A DNA stretch of 32,955 nucleotides from Bacteroidota bacterium (GTDB lineage Bacteria > Bacteroidota > Bacteroidia > Chitinophagales > Saprospiraceae), in the NCBI GenBank assembly GCA_017858735.1, contig JAFMBH010000039.1:1-32955 (forward strand). The letters are read 5' to 3'. Of this stretch, positions 24,508-32,941 are shown piece by piece. A model generated the notes under the pieces. That model made no database searches. It was not told the DNA's origin and saw nothing but the letters and a program-made list of their open reading frames with translations. The translations under genes were made by a program, and so were the position numbers. Every line of letters starts with the position of its first letter. Positions within the stretch are counted from its first letter, which is position 1.

Positions 24508-25263
24508 ATGACTGGAGACAAACCTACTGAATTAGCAGTAATTCTTACCGACGAAAAGAAAAGTATTATTTGGGTAAATGATGCCTTCCTTACCATTACA
24601 GGATATTCATTATTCGAAGTGCTTGGTAAAAAACCTGGCAGTATTTTACAGGGACAAAACACCTCAAAAGAAACCGTTGAATTAATTAGTAAGTCGTTAA
24701 AAAAACAATTACCTGTAGAAACCCAAATTATAAACTATCGTAAATCGGGTGAACCTTATTCCTGTCACTTAGCTATTCACCCCGTATTTAACGATAAAAA
24801 AGTGCTTACAAACTTTATTGCTTTTGAAATGGATGAAAGTAAAAAATCACCGGAAAGTGAATATAGCATGCTTCAGATTCAAAAAAAATATAAAGCAAGC
24901 AGTTTAGAACCAATAGATGAGGTGACCCTATTCAGGCGGTTAAACACTTTAATTATTAGTAAAAATTTATTCTTAGATCCTGATTTAGATATAAAATTAG
25001 TCGCCGTCGGACTCAAAAGCAATACTAAATACCTTTCCCAGGTGGTGAATAACCAATTTGGCAACAATTTTAAACATTATATCAATCAGTTTAGGATTGA
25101 TAAATTAAAAGAAGTAATAAAAAACCCTAAAAACAAAGGAGCCAACTTATTTGATATGGCACAACAATGTGGCTTTAAAAATAAATCTACCTTTCATAAG
25201 GTATTCAGGGAATTCACCCAAACCACTCCTAAAGAATTCCTTAAGCAAAGCAAGGATAAATAG
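24508..25263 (+). CDS. PAS-domain AraC-family regulator
   Basis: 251 residues from ATG 24508 (the frame opens at a TTG at 24490). An N-terminal PAS domain (AVILTDEKKSIIWVNDAF, TGYSLFEVLGKKPGSILQG, about 10-115) is joined to a C-terminal AraC-type double helix-turn-helix (about 155-250; FDMAQQCGFKNKSTFHKVFR, then TTPKEFLKQ). The PAS core resembles LOV domains, but the flavin-adduct motif GRNCRFLQ reads GKKPGSILQ with no cysteine, so a LOV photoreceptor is unlikely. No membrane segment or receiver domain, so a cytoplasmic one-component sensor of an unknown signal. Divergent from the pseudo-helicase gene with a 183-bp shared region, making that gene a candidate target (inference). Confidence 0.88.
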   Translation: MTGDKPTELAVILTDEKKSIIWVNDAFLTITGYSLFEVLGKKPGSILQGQNTSKETVELISKSLKKQLPVETQIINYRKSGEPYSCHLAIHPVFNDKKVLTNFIAFEMDESKKSPESEYSMLQIQKKYKASSLEPIDEVTLFRRLNTLIISKNLFLDPDLDIKLVAVGLKSNTKYLSQVVNNQFGNNFKHYINQFRIDKLKEVIKNPKNKGANLFDMAQQCGFKNKSTFHKVFREFTQTTPKEFLKQSKDK

Positions 25264-25320
25264 ATTGGAATATTTGCTAATTTAGATGAATATCATAGAA
25301 AAGCAATTTGTATAAAATAA

Positions 25321-25348
25321 AAAAGGGAACCATGAATGATTCCCTTTT
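25321..25348. terminator. Bidirectional intrinsic terminator
   Basis: Stem AAAAGGGAA (25321-25329) / TTCCCTTTT (25340-25348), with CAT/ATG pairing possible inside the 10-base loop. T-rich tracts follow on both strands (TTTTATTTT on plus, CCCTTTTTTATTTTA on minus). It serves the PAS-AraC gene on plus and the initiator tRNA on minus. Confidence 0.85.
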
Positions 25349-25354
25349 ATTTTG

Positions 25355-25427
<73 letters not shown>

Positions 25428-25438
25428 ATTTCGTTCTG

Positions 25439-25470
25439 CAAATATACACCTTTTTTCAACATTGGGTCAA
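25439..25470 (-). promoter_or_regulatory. Promoter of the initiator tRNA
   Basis: On the minus strand TTG (25470-25468), 21 bp, then TATATTTG (25446-25439), which is the Bacteroidota consensus TTG-N17-23-TAnnTTTG. The box ends 11 bp before the tRNA 5' end. Confidence 0.75.
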
Positions 25471-25509
25471 CTATTTTGCAAAAAAGAATATTTTAATAAT
25501 AAAAAGAGA

Positions 25510-26691
25510 ATGGAAGCATTTATTTATGGTGCAAAAAGAACACCCATTGGAAGCTTTGGTGGCACATTATCAAGCCTTTCTGCTACTGCCCTTGGTTCAA
25601 AAGCCATCGACGGATTATTTTCAGAGCAAGGTCCTGCTAAGGAGGAAATTCAGGAAATTTACATGGGAAATGTAATCGCTGCAAATTTAGGGCAAGCGCC
25701 CGCCAGACAAGCTGCCCTGGGTGCCGGACTCAGCGAAAACGTTATTTGTACTACTATTAATAAGGTGTGTGCTTCTGGAATGAAAGCAACCCAATTAGCA
25801 GCCATGTCTATTCAAGCAGGTGTGAACGATTGGGTGATTGCCGGCGGTATGGAAAGCATGAGCAATGTACCCCATTATCTTCCATCCCTTCGATGGGGGA
25901 ATAAATATGGCAATGCTGAAGTTTTAGATGGTTTAACAAAAGACGGATTGACTGATGCCTATAATGGCGCTGCCATGGGTAATTGCGGTGATGCGACCGC
26001 AGAAAAATATCATTTTTCAAGGGAAGAACAAGATAATTTTGCTATAGAATCATATAACAGAACAGCATTAGCCACAGAAAAGGGCTTTTTTAATGCTGAA
26101 ATTGTACCAATTACCATTCCTCAAAGAAAAGGAGGAGATCTGGTGATTAAGGAAGATGAGGAATTCAAAAAGGTAGATTTCTCCAAAATTCCTTCTCTTA
26201 AACCCGCCTTTTCTCCCTCAGGAACTATAACTGCAGCCAATGCAAGTACTTTAAACGACGGCGCTTCTGCCTTGTTACTCGGTTCAAAAGAAGCTGGTAA
26301 AAAATCAGGTATTAAACCCATAGGTAGAATTGTTTCTTTCGCCGATGCCGAAGTGGCTCCTGAATGGTTTACCATAGCCCCGGTTAAAGCAGCACCGCTT
26401 GCACTGAATAAAGCAGGATTAACCTGGGAGGATATTTCGTTTGTAGAGGTAAATGAAGCTTTTGCCATCGTTCCCCTTGTTTTTGCCAAAACTTTTTCTA
26501 TACCCTCCGATAAATTAAACGTTCGGGGCGGTGGAGTTTCCATGGGACATCCATTAGGATCCTCTGGTTCCCGTATTTTAGTAACCTTGGTCCATACCTT
26601 ACAACAAAATGGTGGTGGCTATGGTCTCGCTGCCATTTGTAACGGAGGAGGAGGTGCCTCTGCCATGGTCATTGAGGTTTTTCCAGCCTAA
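25510..26691 (+). CDS. Acetyl-CoA C-acyltransferase (thiolase)
   Basis: 393 residues from ATG 25510, which begins with the usual thiolase start MEAFIYGAKRTPIGSF; the frame is open 16 codons further but those read through the untranslated leader. Nucleophile Cys87 (NKVCASGMKA), His347 (GGGVSMGHPLG) and Cys377 (AAICNGGGG) form the standard thiolase catalytic set. It condenses two acetyl-CoA to acetoacetyl-CoA or cleaves 3-ketoacyl-CoA in the cytoplasm; the sequence alone does not separate AtoB/PhaA type from FadA type, and no other beta-oxidation gene is adjacent. The asparaginase-domain gene follows 54 bp later on the same strand. Confidence 0.94.
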   Translation: MEAFIYGAKRTPIGSFGGTLSSLSATALGSKAIDGLFSEQGPAKEEIQEIYMGNVIAANLGQAPARQAALGAGLSENVICTTINKVCASGMKATQLAAMSIQAGVNDWVIAGGMESMSNVPHYLPSLRWGNKYGNAEVLDGLTKDGLTDAYNGAAMGNCGDATAEKYHFSREEQDNFAIESYNRTALATEKGFFNAEIVPITIPQRKGGDLVIKEDEEFKKVDFSKIPSLKPAFSPSGTITAANASTLNDGASALLLGSKEAGKKSGIKPIGRIVSFADAEVAPEWFTIAPVKAAPLALNKAGLTWEDISFVEVNEAFAIVPLVFAKTFSIPSDKLNVRGGGVSMGHPLGSSGSRILVTLVHTLQQNGGGYGLAAICNGGGGASAMVIEVFPA

Positions 26692-26745
26692 TTACGGTAA
26701 ACTTTTTTTCAGCGAACCTTTCTTTTATTCACTTTATCGTACCTC

Positions 26746-27234
26746 ATGACTGTTAAAATTTTTGTTACTGATGGAACTTTTGATAAGGAATATAACGAAC
26801 TCGACGGTTCCCTTCATTTCAAGGATTCTCATTTACCGGAAATGCTGACAAGGGGTCGGTTTCAAGTTCCGGTTGATTGGACTACGCTGATGATGATGGA
26901 CAGCCTGGATATGACCGATAGTGACAGACATACGATTGCGCAACACTGTATTTCAACACCTGAAAAAAATATTGTGATTACTCATGGCACGGATACCATG
27001 GTGGAAACAGCCAGCGTAATTGCCCAGCTTGTAAAGGGTAAAACCATTGTACTGGTTGGTGCAATGGTTCCTTACACTTTTAGTAGTTCTGACGGTTTTT
27101 TTAACTTAGGTACCGCTTTTGCTTTTGTTCAAACACTACCCACAGGGGTTTACATTGCGATGAATGGGCGTTATTTCAAATGGGATAATGTCCGTAAAAA
27201 CAAAAAAGAAGGAATCTTCGAGGAAATTAACTGA
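26746..27234 (+). CDS. Single-domain asparaginase-like protein
   Basis: 162 residues, covering only the N-terminal domain of the approximately 330-residue L-asparaginase family. Both catalytic threonine motifs are recognisable: VTDGTFDK (7-14, in place of GGTIA) and THGTDTM (79-85, Thr and Asp of the second site), followed by VLVGAMVP and SSDGFFNL. The C-terminal domain that completes the active site in ordinary asparaginases is absent; the frame closes cleanly at TAA with no remnant before the convergent gene, so this is a short family form and not a frameshift. Short asparaginase-domain proteins exist in many bacteria; activity is uncertain. Convergent with the YrdC-like gene, 8 bp apart. 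Confidence 0.82.
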   Translation: MTVKIFVTDGTFDKEYNELDGSLHFKDSHLPEMLTRGRFQVPVDWTTLMMMDSLDMTDSDRHTIAQHCISTPEKNIVITHGTDTMVETASVIAQLVKGKTIVLVGAMVPYTFSSSDGFFNLGTAFAFVQTLPTGVYIAMNGRYFKWDNVRKNKKEGIFEEIN

Positions 27235-27242
27235 CTACTCAC

Positions 27243-27836
27243 TTATTCCCTTAGAAACTCCAGGTTATCCTCCTCGTCTAATTCCACCAAAACAGCTTCT
27301 TCTTCGGTAATATTTTTACTGTTTTTTAAATCGACAATTTCATCAGCAAGAGCTTTGGCACTTTCATCTATTGAATCAAATGCGTTGGCTTTTATTTCAG
27401 CACCGATAAATGCAGAGGTAGCCCAAAGACCCTGATTCACCAGTTGGATAATGGTACTTATTCCCAAAGAATTATCTAACCTAAAAGCTATTTTTGAAGA
27501 TAAAATTCTTATGTTTTCAGGTAAATGGTCCGCGGCCAATAAAATACTGAGGGGACGGGAATGAAAAGAAAGCAAGGTTTCTACCCGAGGGGATAAATCT
27601 GGCACATAGTGCTTAAATTGTTCGATAGAATTAACCAAACATTCATAATTAAAATGAAAGTTATCTCGTTTGAATGATAGTAAACGTTCTATAGATTTCT
27701 CATCGTCGAGTAAACATATTAAAGACCACACCGTTTGCGTTTGAATTAATACGATCTTTCCTTCTTTCAAGGCTGAAGCTGCTGCCAGGATTTTAGGATC
27801 AATATTTTGAAAATCAATGCTATTTATTTGAACCAT
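27243..27836 (-). CDS. Divergent Sua5/YciO/YrdC-family protein
   Basis: 197 residues from ATG 27836; the frame opens at a GTG at 27851. The fold pattern is that of the YrdC/TsaC family (L-threonylcarbamoyladenylate synthase, first step of tRNA t6A37): ALKEGKIVLIQTQTVWSL (22-39) fits the G-x-V/I-x-x-x-P-T-D-T-V-Y/W-G-L motif, RPLSILL (94-100) the RPxTxIL motif, and LWATSAF (137-143) the STSAN motif. Several are altered: TDT to TQT, KxR-P to KRD, STSAN to ATSAF. This suggests a paralog with changed substrate handling, or reduced activity, and not the main TsaC. It faces the gliding-motility gene head-to-head, the two start codons sharing CATG. Confidence 0.72.
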   Translation of the reverse strand: MVQINSIDFQNIDPKILAAASALKEGKIVLIQTQTVWSLICLLDDEKSIERLLSFKRDNFHFNYECLVNSIEQFKHYVPDLSPRVETLLSFHSRPLSILLAADHLPENIRILSSKIAFRLDNSLGISTIIQLVNQGLWATSAFIGAEIKANAFDSIDESAKALADEIVDLKNSKNITEEEAVLVELDEEDNLEFLRE

Positions 27837-30165
27837 GTTAAATTTTACCACTAAGTTAAAGTCAAAATTAATCCTAATAACGCTGAATAGGAGTTTCTTG
27901 TTTTTAATGTTTTATATTTTCACTACCCCTCTTTTTGCGGAACACATCATTGGCGGGGTAATGAGCTACAAAATACTGCGATATACCAACAATGACCCGC
28001 TGTCTAATAGTTGGCGATACAAATTTACGTTAAAAATATATAGGGATTGTCAGGGATCAGGGGCAAATTTTGATTCGTGGCCGGGGACTTTCGCAGCCAA
28101 TGCGACTATTTACCGCCTGGATCAACGAACTATTCCTGTAAAAATAATTATTTTTCCACAGCCACGTGTTGTAAAAATAAATCCAAATCCGGGAAATGAA
28201 TGCTTAAAAATACCACCTAATGTATGTGTTGAAGAGGGAATTTATGAATTAGAAACCGATTTACCCATTATTGACGCTGCTTATGTAATTAGTTATCAAA
28301 GATGTTGCCGGAATATTTCTATTTCGAATATTGTTGATCCAGCGCTAACTGGAGCGACGTTTTCTGTTGAAATAAGTTCTGCGGCTCAAAAAGCAAAATT
28401 AGACAGTCCGGAATTTTTAAACTTCCCTCCTGTCGTTCTTTGTGCAGGACAGTCTTTTGATTTTGACCAGTCGGTTACATCTATTAATGGCGACAGTTTA
28501 GTTTATTCGCTGGCTAACCCAACCACCGGCGGGGGGCCCGACAATACTAATGCTAGAAGTGCCAACGGAATAGCCCCCGATCCGGATCTCCCTCCCCCTT
28601 ACAATGAGGTTCAGTATGTTGGGCCAACTTTCACGAGCGCTAAGCCCCTGGGATTAAACAGTATCCTTACCATACATCCCAATACGGGACTCATTCAGGG
28701 AAAACCAGCTTTAACAGGGCAGTTTGTGCTGGGTATTGAGGTAAAACGCTATAGGAATGGCATTTTGTACCATACGCTGAGAAGAGATTTTCAAATAAAT
28801 GTAGGAAACTGCGATGCTAAAGTAAAAGTTAATTTACCCCTCACAAATGTCATCGGAACCAGTGAAAATATCTTTCAAAATTGTGGTGAGACTAAAGTGA
28901 CCTTCAAAAATGACAGTCAGGATACCTCCGCCATTACCTCTTATAACTGGACGTTTACCGGCGCTACCCCATCCCAGGTATTTACGTCTAATCAACGCAA
29001 TGCTACCATTGATTTTTTAGCCCCGGGCACCTATAATGGTAAGTTAGTCCTGAATCCGACGGGAACCTGTAAAGACTCCTTGTCTTTCAAGGTAGTTATT
29101 CCTCAAAAAGTTAAAGCCGAAATTCAGGTCAAAGGCGATTCTTGTGTCGCACTTCCCCTTAATATTACCTACAAGGGTTTGGTAAAGCCAACCTTCATCC
29201 GTTGGGATTGGGAGAGATTCAGTGCAACCTCAAATGGTTTGAAAGGTTGGGTGATTGGTACAGACACCTTTCCCATCGGCACAAGATCTGGAAGTTATAC
29301 TATCCAGCTTTTGGTAGTAGGAGAAGGAAACTGCCGTGATTCCACCATCGTTAAGGTGCCCTATTATCCAATTCCAGGTTTCGCAAACATTGATGTAACT
29401 CCTTCTGATGCATGTTTGGGTACCCCTATCAAATTTTCGACGAACCCTGACATATCAAAGGAAGAACTTACTGTAAAATGGGATTTTGGTGACGGAAAGA
29501 CTTCCAACACCTTACCTACAACACATACCTATACTAAGGAGGGTCTTTATAAAGTTAGTATCATCCTAACCACTGGAAATGGTGTCTGTAGCAAGAAAAT
29601 AGATTTGACCTATGAATTGAATATTCGGGTTGCCCCAACCGCTTCCTTCTCCTATTCCCCAAAAGAGGATCTTTCGCTAAAACAACGGGTTACCTTTACG
29701 AGTAATTCCGGCAACCAGTTAAAGCATTTGTGGAAAAATGGAGATAAAAGAATAGATTCCACACTGAATTTTTCGTTTGCGCTACCCGATACGGGTTTTG
29801 TTCCCATCAGCTTACAAGTCACCGATATTTTAACAGGGTGTTCAGACATTATTTCACAGGAAATCTATGTTAAACCACAAGTTAGAATTTATATTCCTAA
29901 TGCATTTTCGCCTAATTTTGACGGTATTAACGATGAATTTATCGCTTCAGGTGATTTGGAAATTTTAAAAGATTATAAAATGCAGTTATTCTCACGCTGG
30001 GGAAACCCTGTTTTTATTTCCACCGATCCCAATATTGGTTGGGATGGCAGTCTGACAAACGTCAATCAGGGAGCACCCGCAGATACTTACATTTATATGA
30101 TCAGTTATACAGATAATAAAGGAGAAAAACAGTATTTTTCAGGAACCGTTCTACTAATGAGATAA
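27835..30165 (+). CDS. T9SS cargo: PKD and gliding-motility-associated C-terminal domain protein
   Basis: 776 residues. Signal sequence (basic start, core about 17-35 ending TTPLFA), then the paralogous N-terminal domain (EHIIGGVMSYKILRY, with YQRCCRN around 155), PKD-like repeats (VKWDFGDGKTSNTLPTTHTY is the clearest, about 545-565), and a C-terminal CHU_C/gliding-motility-associated domain from IYIPNAFSPNFDGINDEF to FSGTVLLMR. The last domain is a known type IX sorting signal (type B), so the protein should be secreted to or anchored at the cell surface. Adhesin or motility role is family-based. It is followed after 4 bp by a paralog, presumably in one operon. Start chosen at 27835 because the next Met (residue 25) leaves too short a signal peptide. 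Confidence 0.9.
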   Translation: MLNFTTKLKSKLILITLNRSFLFLMFYIFTTPLFAEHIIGGVMSYKILRYTNNDPLSNSWRYKFTLKIYRDCQGSGANFDSWPGTFAANATIYRLDQRTIPVKIIIFPQPRVVKINPNPGNECLKIPPNVCVEEGIYELETDLPIIDAAYVISYQRCCRNISISNIVDPALTGATFSVEISSAAQKAKLDSPEFLNFPPVVLCAGQSFDFDQSVTSINGDSLVYSLANPTTGGGPDNTNARSANGIAPDPDLPPPYNEVQYVGPTFTSAKPLGLNSILTIHPNTGLIQGKPALTGQFVLGIEVKRYRNGILYHTLRRDFQINVGNCDAKVKVNLPLTNVIGTSENIFQNCGETKVTFKNDSQDTSAITSYNWTFTGATPSQVFTSNQRNATIDFLAPGTYNGKLVLNPTGTCKDSLSFKVVIPQKVKAEIQVKGDSCVALPLNITYKGLVKPTFIRWDWERFSATSNGLKGWVIGTDTFPIGTRSGSYTIQLLVVGEGNCRDSTIVKVPYYPIPGFANIDVTPSDACLGTPIKFSTNPDISKEELTVKWDFGDGKTSNTLPTTHTYTKEGLYKVSIILTTGNGVCSKKIDLTYELNIRVAPTASFSYSPKEDLSLKQRVTFTSNSGNQLKHLWKNGDKRIDSTLNFSFALPDTGFVPISLQVTDILTGCSDIISQEIYVKPQVRIYIPNAFSPNFDGINDEFIASGDLEILKDYKMQLFSRWGNPVFISTDPNIGWDGSLTNVNQGAPADTYIYMISYTDNKGEKQYFSGTVLLMR
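27863..27870 (-). promoter_or_regulatory. Candidate -7 box of the YrdC-like gene
   Basis: TAATTTTG on the minus strand fits TAnnTTTG, 26 bp upstream of ATG 27836 and inside the 5' end of the divergent coding region. No clear -33 box. Confidence 0.3.
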
Positions 30166-30169
30166 GATT

Positions 30170-32443
30170 ATGAACTTTCTACGCATTCTTCCTTACGTTC
30201 TCCTCCTCGGCATTTCTTGTTTTTTGGGCGTAAACTTACAGGCAAAACACCTTATTGGTGGTAATTTAACTTATAAATGCCTTGGAAATGGAGACTATTC
30301 TTTCACCCTTAAAGTTTACCGGGATTGTAATTGTACCGATTGTGCGCAGTTAGACGATATTGCAGAAATTGGTATTTATCGTTGTAATGGGGATGCAGAT
30401 TGTGGAAGGTTGCGGCAAAATTCCGTTTTTTCCAGAGTTCAGGTAAGATTAACGTCAAAAAGGAATGTGGAACGTCCTGATTATCCTTGTTTAATACCCC
30501 CAAATATCTGTGTTGAAGAGGGTATTTATGAATTTAAGCTTAGTAATTATGGCATTCGTCTTCCACCTGGAAATTTATCTTATCACGTGTCTTATCAAAG
30601 ATGTTGTCGAAATAATACCATTACCAATATTATTAATCCCGACCAGGTGGGATCCACTTATGGCATAGAAATAACTCCGGAAGCCCAGGCTGTATGCAAT
30701 AACAGTCCTGAATTTAAAACCTTCCCACCAACGGTTATTTGTGTTAATAATGAATTAAAATATGACCATAGTGCTAAAGATGCCGATGGAGATTCCTTAG
30801 TTTATTCTTTTTGTGCCCCTTTTAACGGTGGTGGCCCCTCTACAAATAATGTGATCTACAGAACTTGTGAAGGCGCTTATCCTACGCCTGCTTGTCCTCC
30901 TCCCTATTCACTGGTTACCTTCCGTGGTGGAAATATTACTTCATCGACGCCCATGGCCGGTGATCCCATCGTTAGCATAGATTCAAAAACAGGGTTGATA
31001 ACGGGAAAACCTACTGCAAAAGGACAGTTTGTGGTAGGGGTTTGTATTGCTGAATATAGAAACGGCATTTTAATAAGTAAATCAAACCGGGATTTTCAAT
31101 TTAACGTTGCCGATTGTGACCCATTGGTTTTTGCTAAACTGGGCGAAGCCATTGCCGTTACAGATCAGGAGTATAAAGTAATTTCCTGCGGCATAACCGA
31201 TGTTAAATTCGTAAATAACAGCTATCAACGTGCCTCCATTAAAAGTCAAAGGTGGGAATTCAACGTCGGAAATAATAAAATAACATCAACCGATTGGGAG
31301 CCAACTCTGAAATTTCCAGGCATCGGAAAATATAATGGTAAACTTTTATTAAATCCAGGCACAGGATGCGCAGATTCCGCAGATATTGAAGTCCTTATTT
31401 TCCCGGATCTAACGGCAGATTTCACCTATAACTATGACACTTGCTATGCCCAACCCGTTAATTTCACAGATTTATCAGTGAGCGGAAGCGGAGGAATAAG
31501 CAGTTATAACTGGGTTTTTGGTGACGGGCAAAAAGGGACGGGCAAGTTAACAGGTCACCAATATAACTTAGCAGGTGAATTTTCTGTTTCCCTGACAGTA
31601 AAAGATTTGAATCAATGCACGGAAACGGTGACAAAAAAAGTACGCTATTTTCCCGCTCCACCTATTTTAGTTGTAAAACCCTCGCAGGCAGTAGGTTGCG
31701 CTCCTGTAAACATGGTTTTTGATAATCTGTCAAAACCTATCGATGAAAGTTACAAGCTTAACTGGGAATTTGGGGATGGTGGAAAAAGTACTAAAATTAA
31801 TCCTACTTACACTTATACGAAAGAAGGCATTTATTCGGTAAGTCTCTCCGTAGTCTCGCCCATAGGGTGTAAAATAGATACCGTTTTTAATAATCTTATT
31901 AAAATATCCTCTTCTCCAGAAGCAGCTTTTGATTTTGCCCCGAAGCAAATAACCAATATCGATAATAAAGTTGTCTTTACAGATGAATCTATTAATGCTG
32001 TACGCTGGCGATGGGACTTCGGTGATAATGCACAACTTGAGGAAAGAAACCCCATTCATCTTTATCAGGATACCGGTATATTTACTATAACCCTCGTTGT
32101 AACACATCCAAGTGGTTGTCTGGATACCGCACAGGCTTTACTCGATGTTAGACCTGATGTCAGATATTTTTTACCCAATGCCTTTACGCCAAATTATGAT
32201 GGTAAAAATGATATTTTCAGGGGAGTAGGAATAATGACAGGTGCTACAAATTTTAAATTCCAAATTTGGAACCGATGGGGAGAAAGAGTCTTTTTTACCG
32301 ATGATATTAACGAGGGCTGGAACGGAAATCACCTGAATAACGGTTTAGCATCTCCGGAGGGCGTTTATATTACCTTGATTTCATATAAAGATCCCCGGGG
32401 TGTTCCAGTGGAAATCAAAGGAATTGTAACTCTTTTACGTTAA
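30170..32443 (+). CDS. T9SS cargo: second PKD and gliding-motility-associated C-terminal domain protein
   Basis: 757 residues, paralog of the preceding gene with the same order: signal peptide (ILPYVLLLGISCFLGVNLQA), Cys-rich N-terminal domain (KHLIGGNLTYKCLG, YRDCNCTDC, YQRCCRN), then three clear PKD repeats (SYNWVFGDGQKGTGK, LNWEFGDGGKSTKINPTYTY, WRWDFGDNAQLEERNPIHLY) and the C-terminal CHU_C domain (YFLPNAFTPNYDGKNDIF to KGIVTLLR). It should be exported by Sec and crossed by T9SS, like its neighbour. The N-terminal domain has more cysteines than in the first copy. ATG follows the upstream stop by 4 bp. No terminator seen before rplS. Confidence 0.9.
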   Translation: MNFLRILPYVLLLGISCFLGVNLQAKHLIGGNLTYKCLGNGDYSFTLKVYRDCNCTDCAQLDDIAEIGIYRCNGDADCGRLRQNSVFSRVQVRLTSKRNVERPDYPCLIPPNICVEEGIYEFKLSNYGIRLPPGNLSYHVSYQRCCRNNTITNIINPDQVGSTYGIEITPEAQAVCNNSPEFKTFPPTVICVNNELKYDHSAKDADGDSLVYSFCAPFNGGGPSTNNVIYRTCEGAYPTPACPPPYSLVTFRGGNITSSTPMAGDPIVSIDSKTGLITGKPTAKGQFVVGVCIAEYRNGILISKSNRDFQFNVADCDPLVFAKLGEAIAVTDQEYKVISCGITDVKFVNNSYQRASIKSQRWEFNVGNNKITSTDWEPTLKFPGIGKYNGKLLLNPGTGCADSADIEVLIFPDLTADFTYNYDTCYAQPVNFTDLSVSGSGGISSYNWVFGDGQKGTGKLTGHQYNLAGEFSVSLTVKDLNQCTETVTKKVRYFPAPPILVVKPSQAVGCAPVNMVFDNLSKPIDESYKLNWEFGDGGKSTKINPTYTYTKEGIYSVSLSVVSPIGCKIDTVFNNLIKISSSPEAAFDFAPKQITNIDNKVVFTDESINAVRWRWDFGDNAQLEERNPIHLYQDTGIFTITLVVTHPSGCLDTAQALLDVRPDVRYFLPNAFTPNYDGKNDIFRGVGIMTGATNFKFQIWNRWGERVFFTDDINEGWNGNHLNNGLASPEGVYITLISYKDPRGVPVEIKGIVTLLR

Positions 32444-32476
32444 TTTATAAGGATTGTAAGTATTTATGTGTAAAAA

Positions 32477-32507
32477 TTGTATTTACCAGTTTATTTATAT
32501 ATTTTTG
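32477..32507 (+). promoter_or_regulatory. Promoter of rplS
   Basis: TTG (32477-32479), 20 bp, then TATTTTTG (32500-32507), an exact match to the Bacteroidota TTG-N17-23-TAnnTTTG form, 24 bp upstream of the rplS ATG. Confidence 0.7.
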
Positions 32508-32531
32508 CACGTCAAAAAAAATTAAGTTAAG

Positions 32532-32885
32532 ATGGACGCAATAAAATACGTGCACGAACAACTCACACCGAGTAGCACCTTCCCAAATTTTCGCCCAGGA
32601 GATAACGTAGTAGTAAACTACGAAATCGTTGAGGGTGATAAGAAAAGGGTTCAAGCTTTTCGTGGCGATGTCATTCAAATTAGTGGTCAAGGACCAACCA
32701 AAACCTTTACGGTAAGAAAAATTTCTAACGGCGTTGGCGTTGAAAGAATTTTTCCATTCGCTACACCAAATATTCAAAGTGTTGAAATATTGAAACGCGG
32801 TAAGGTACGTAGAGCTAAATTATTCTACTTACGTGATCTTGTTGGTAAGAAAGCACGTATTCGCGAAAAGAAAATATATCGTTAA
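32532..32885 (+). CDS. rplS: 50S ribosomal protein L19
   Basis: 117 residues, the usual L19 length, with [50 protein letters not shown] and the basic C-terminal end [19 protein letters not shown] structural protein at the 30S-50S interface. It has its own promoter (32477-32507) and a strong terminator directly after it, so it appears monocistronic here; trmD and rpsP, its frequent partners elsewhere, are not adjacent upstream. Confidence 0.98.
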   Translation: MDAIKYVHEQLTPSSTFPNFRPGDNVVVNYEIVEGDKKRVQAFRGDVIQISGQGPTKTFTVRKISNGVGVERIFPFATPNIQSVEILKRGKVRRAKLFYLRDLVGKKARIREKKIYR

Positions 32886-32903
32886 TTCGATTTTCTAGCG
32901 CAT

Positions 32904-32941
32904 AAAAAAGAGGATGTCTAAAAAGATAGCCTCTTTTTTTT
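32904..32941 (+). terminator. Intrinsic terminator of rplS
   Basis: Stem AAAAAAGAGG (32904-32913) / CCTCTTTTTT (32930-32939), with TCT/AGA pairing inside the loop and an 8-T tract. It begins 19 bp after the rplS stop. Confidence 0.92.

Noticed and set aside
24508-24850. LOV photoreceptor
   Set aside because: The PAS domain has GKKPGSILQ where LOV domains have GRNCRFLQ, so the flavin-binding cysteine is missing.
26121-26543. Open frame of 140 residues on minus
   Set aside because: Antisense to the thiolase gene; low-complexity product and no start context.
32445-32777. Open frame of 110 residues on minus
   Set aside because: Antisense to rplS and its promoter.
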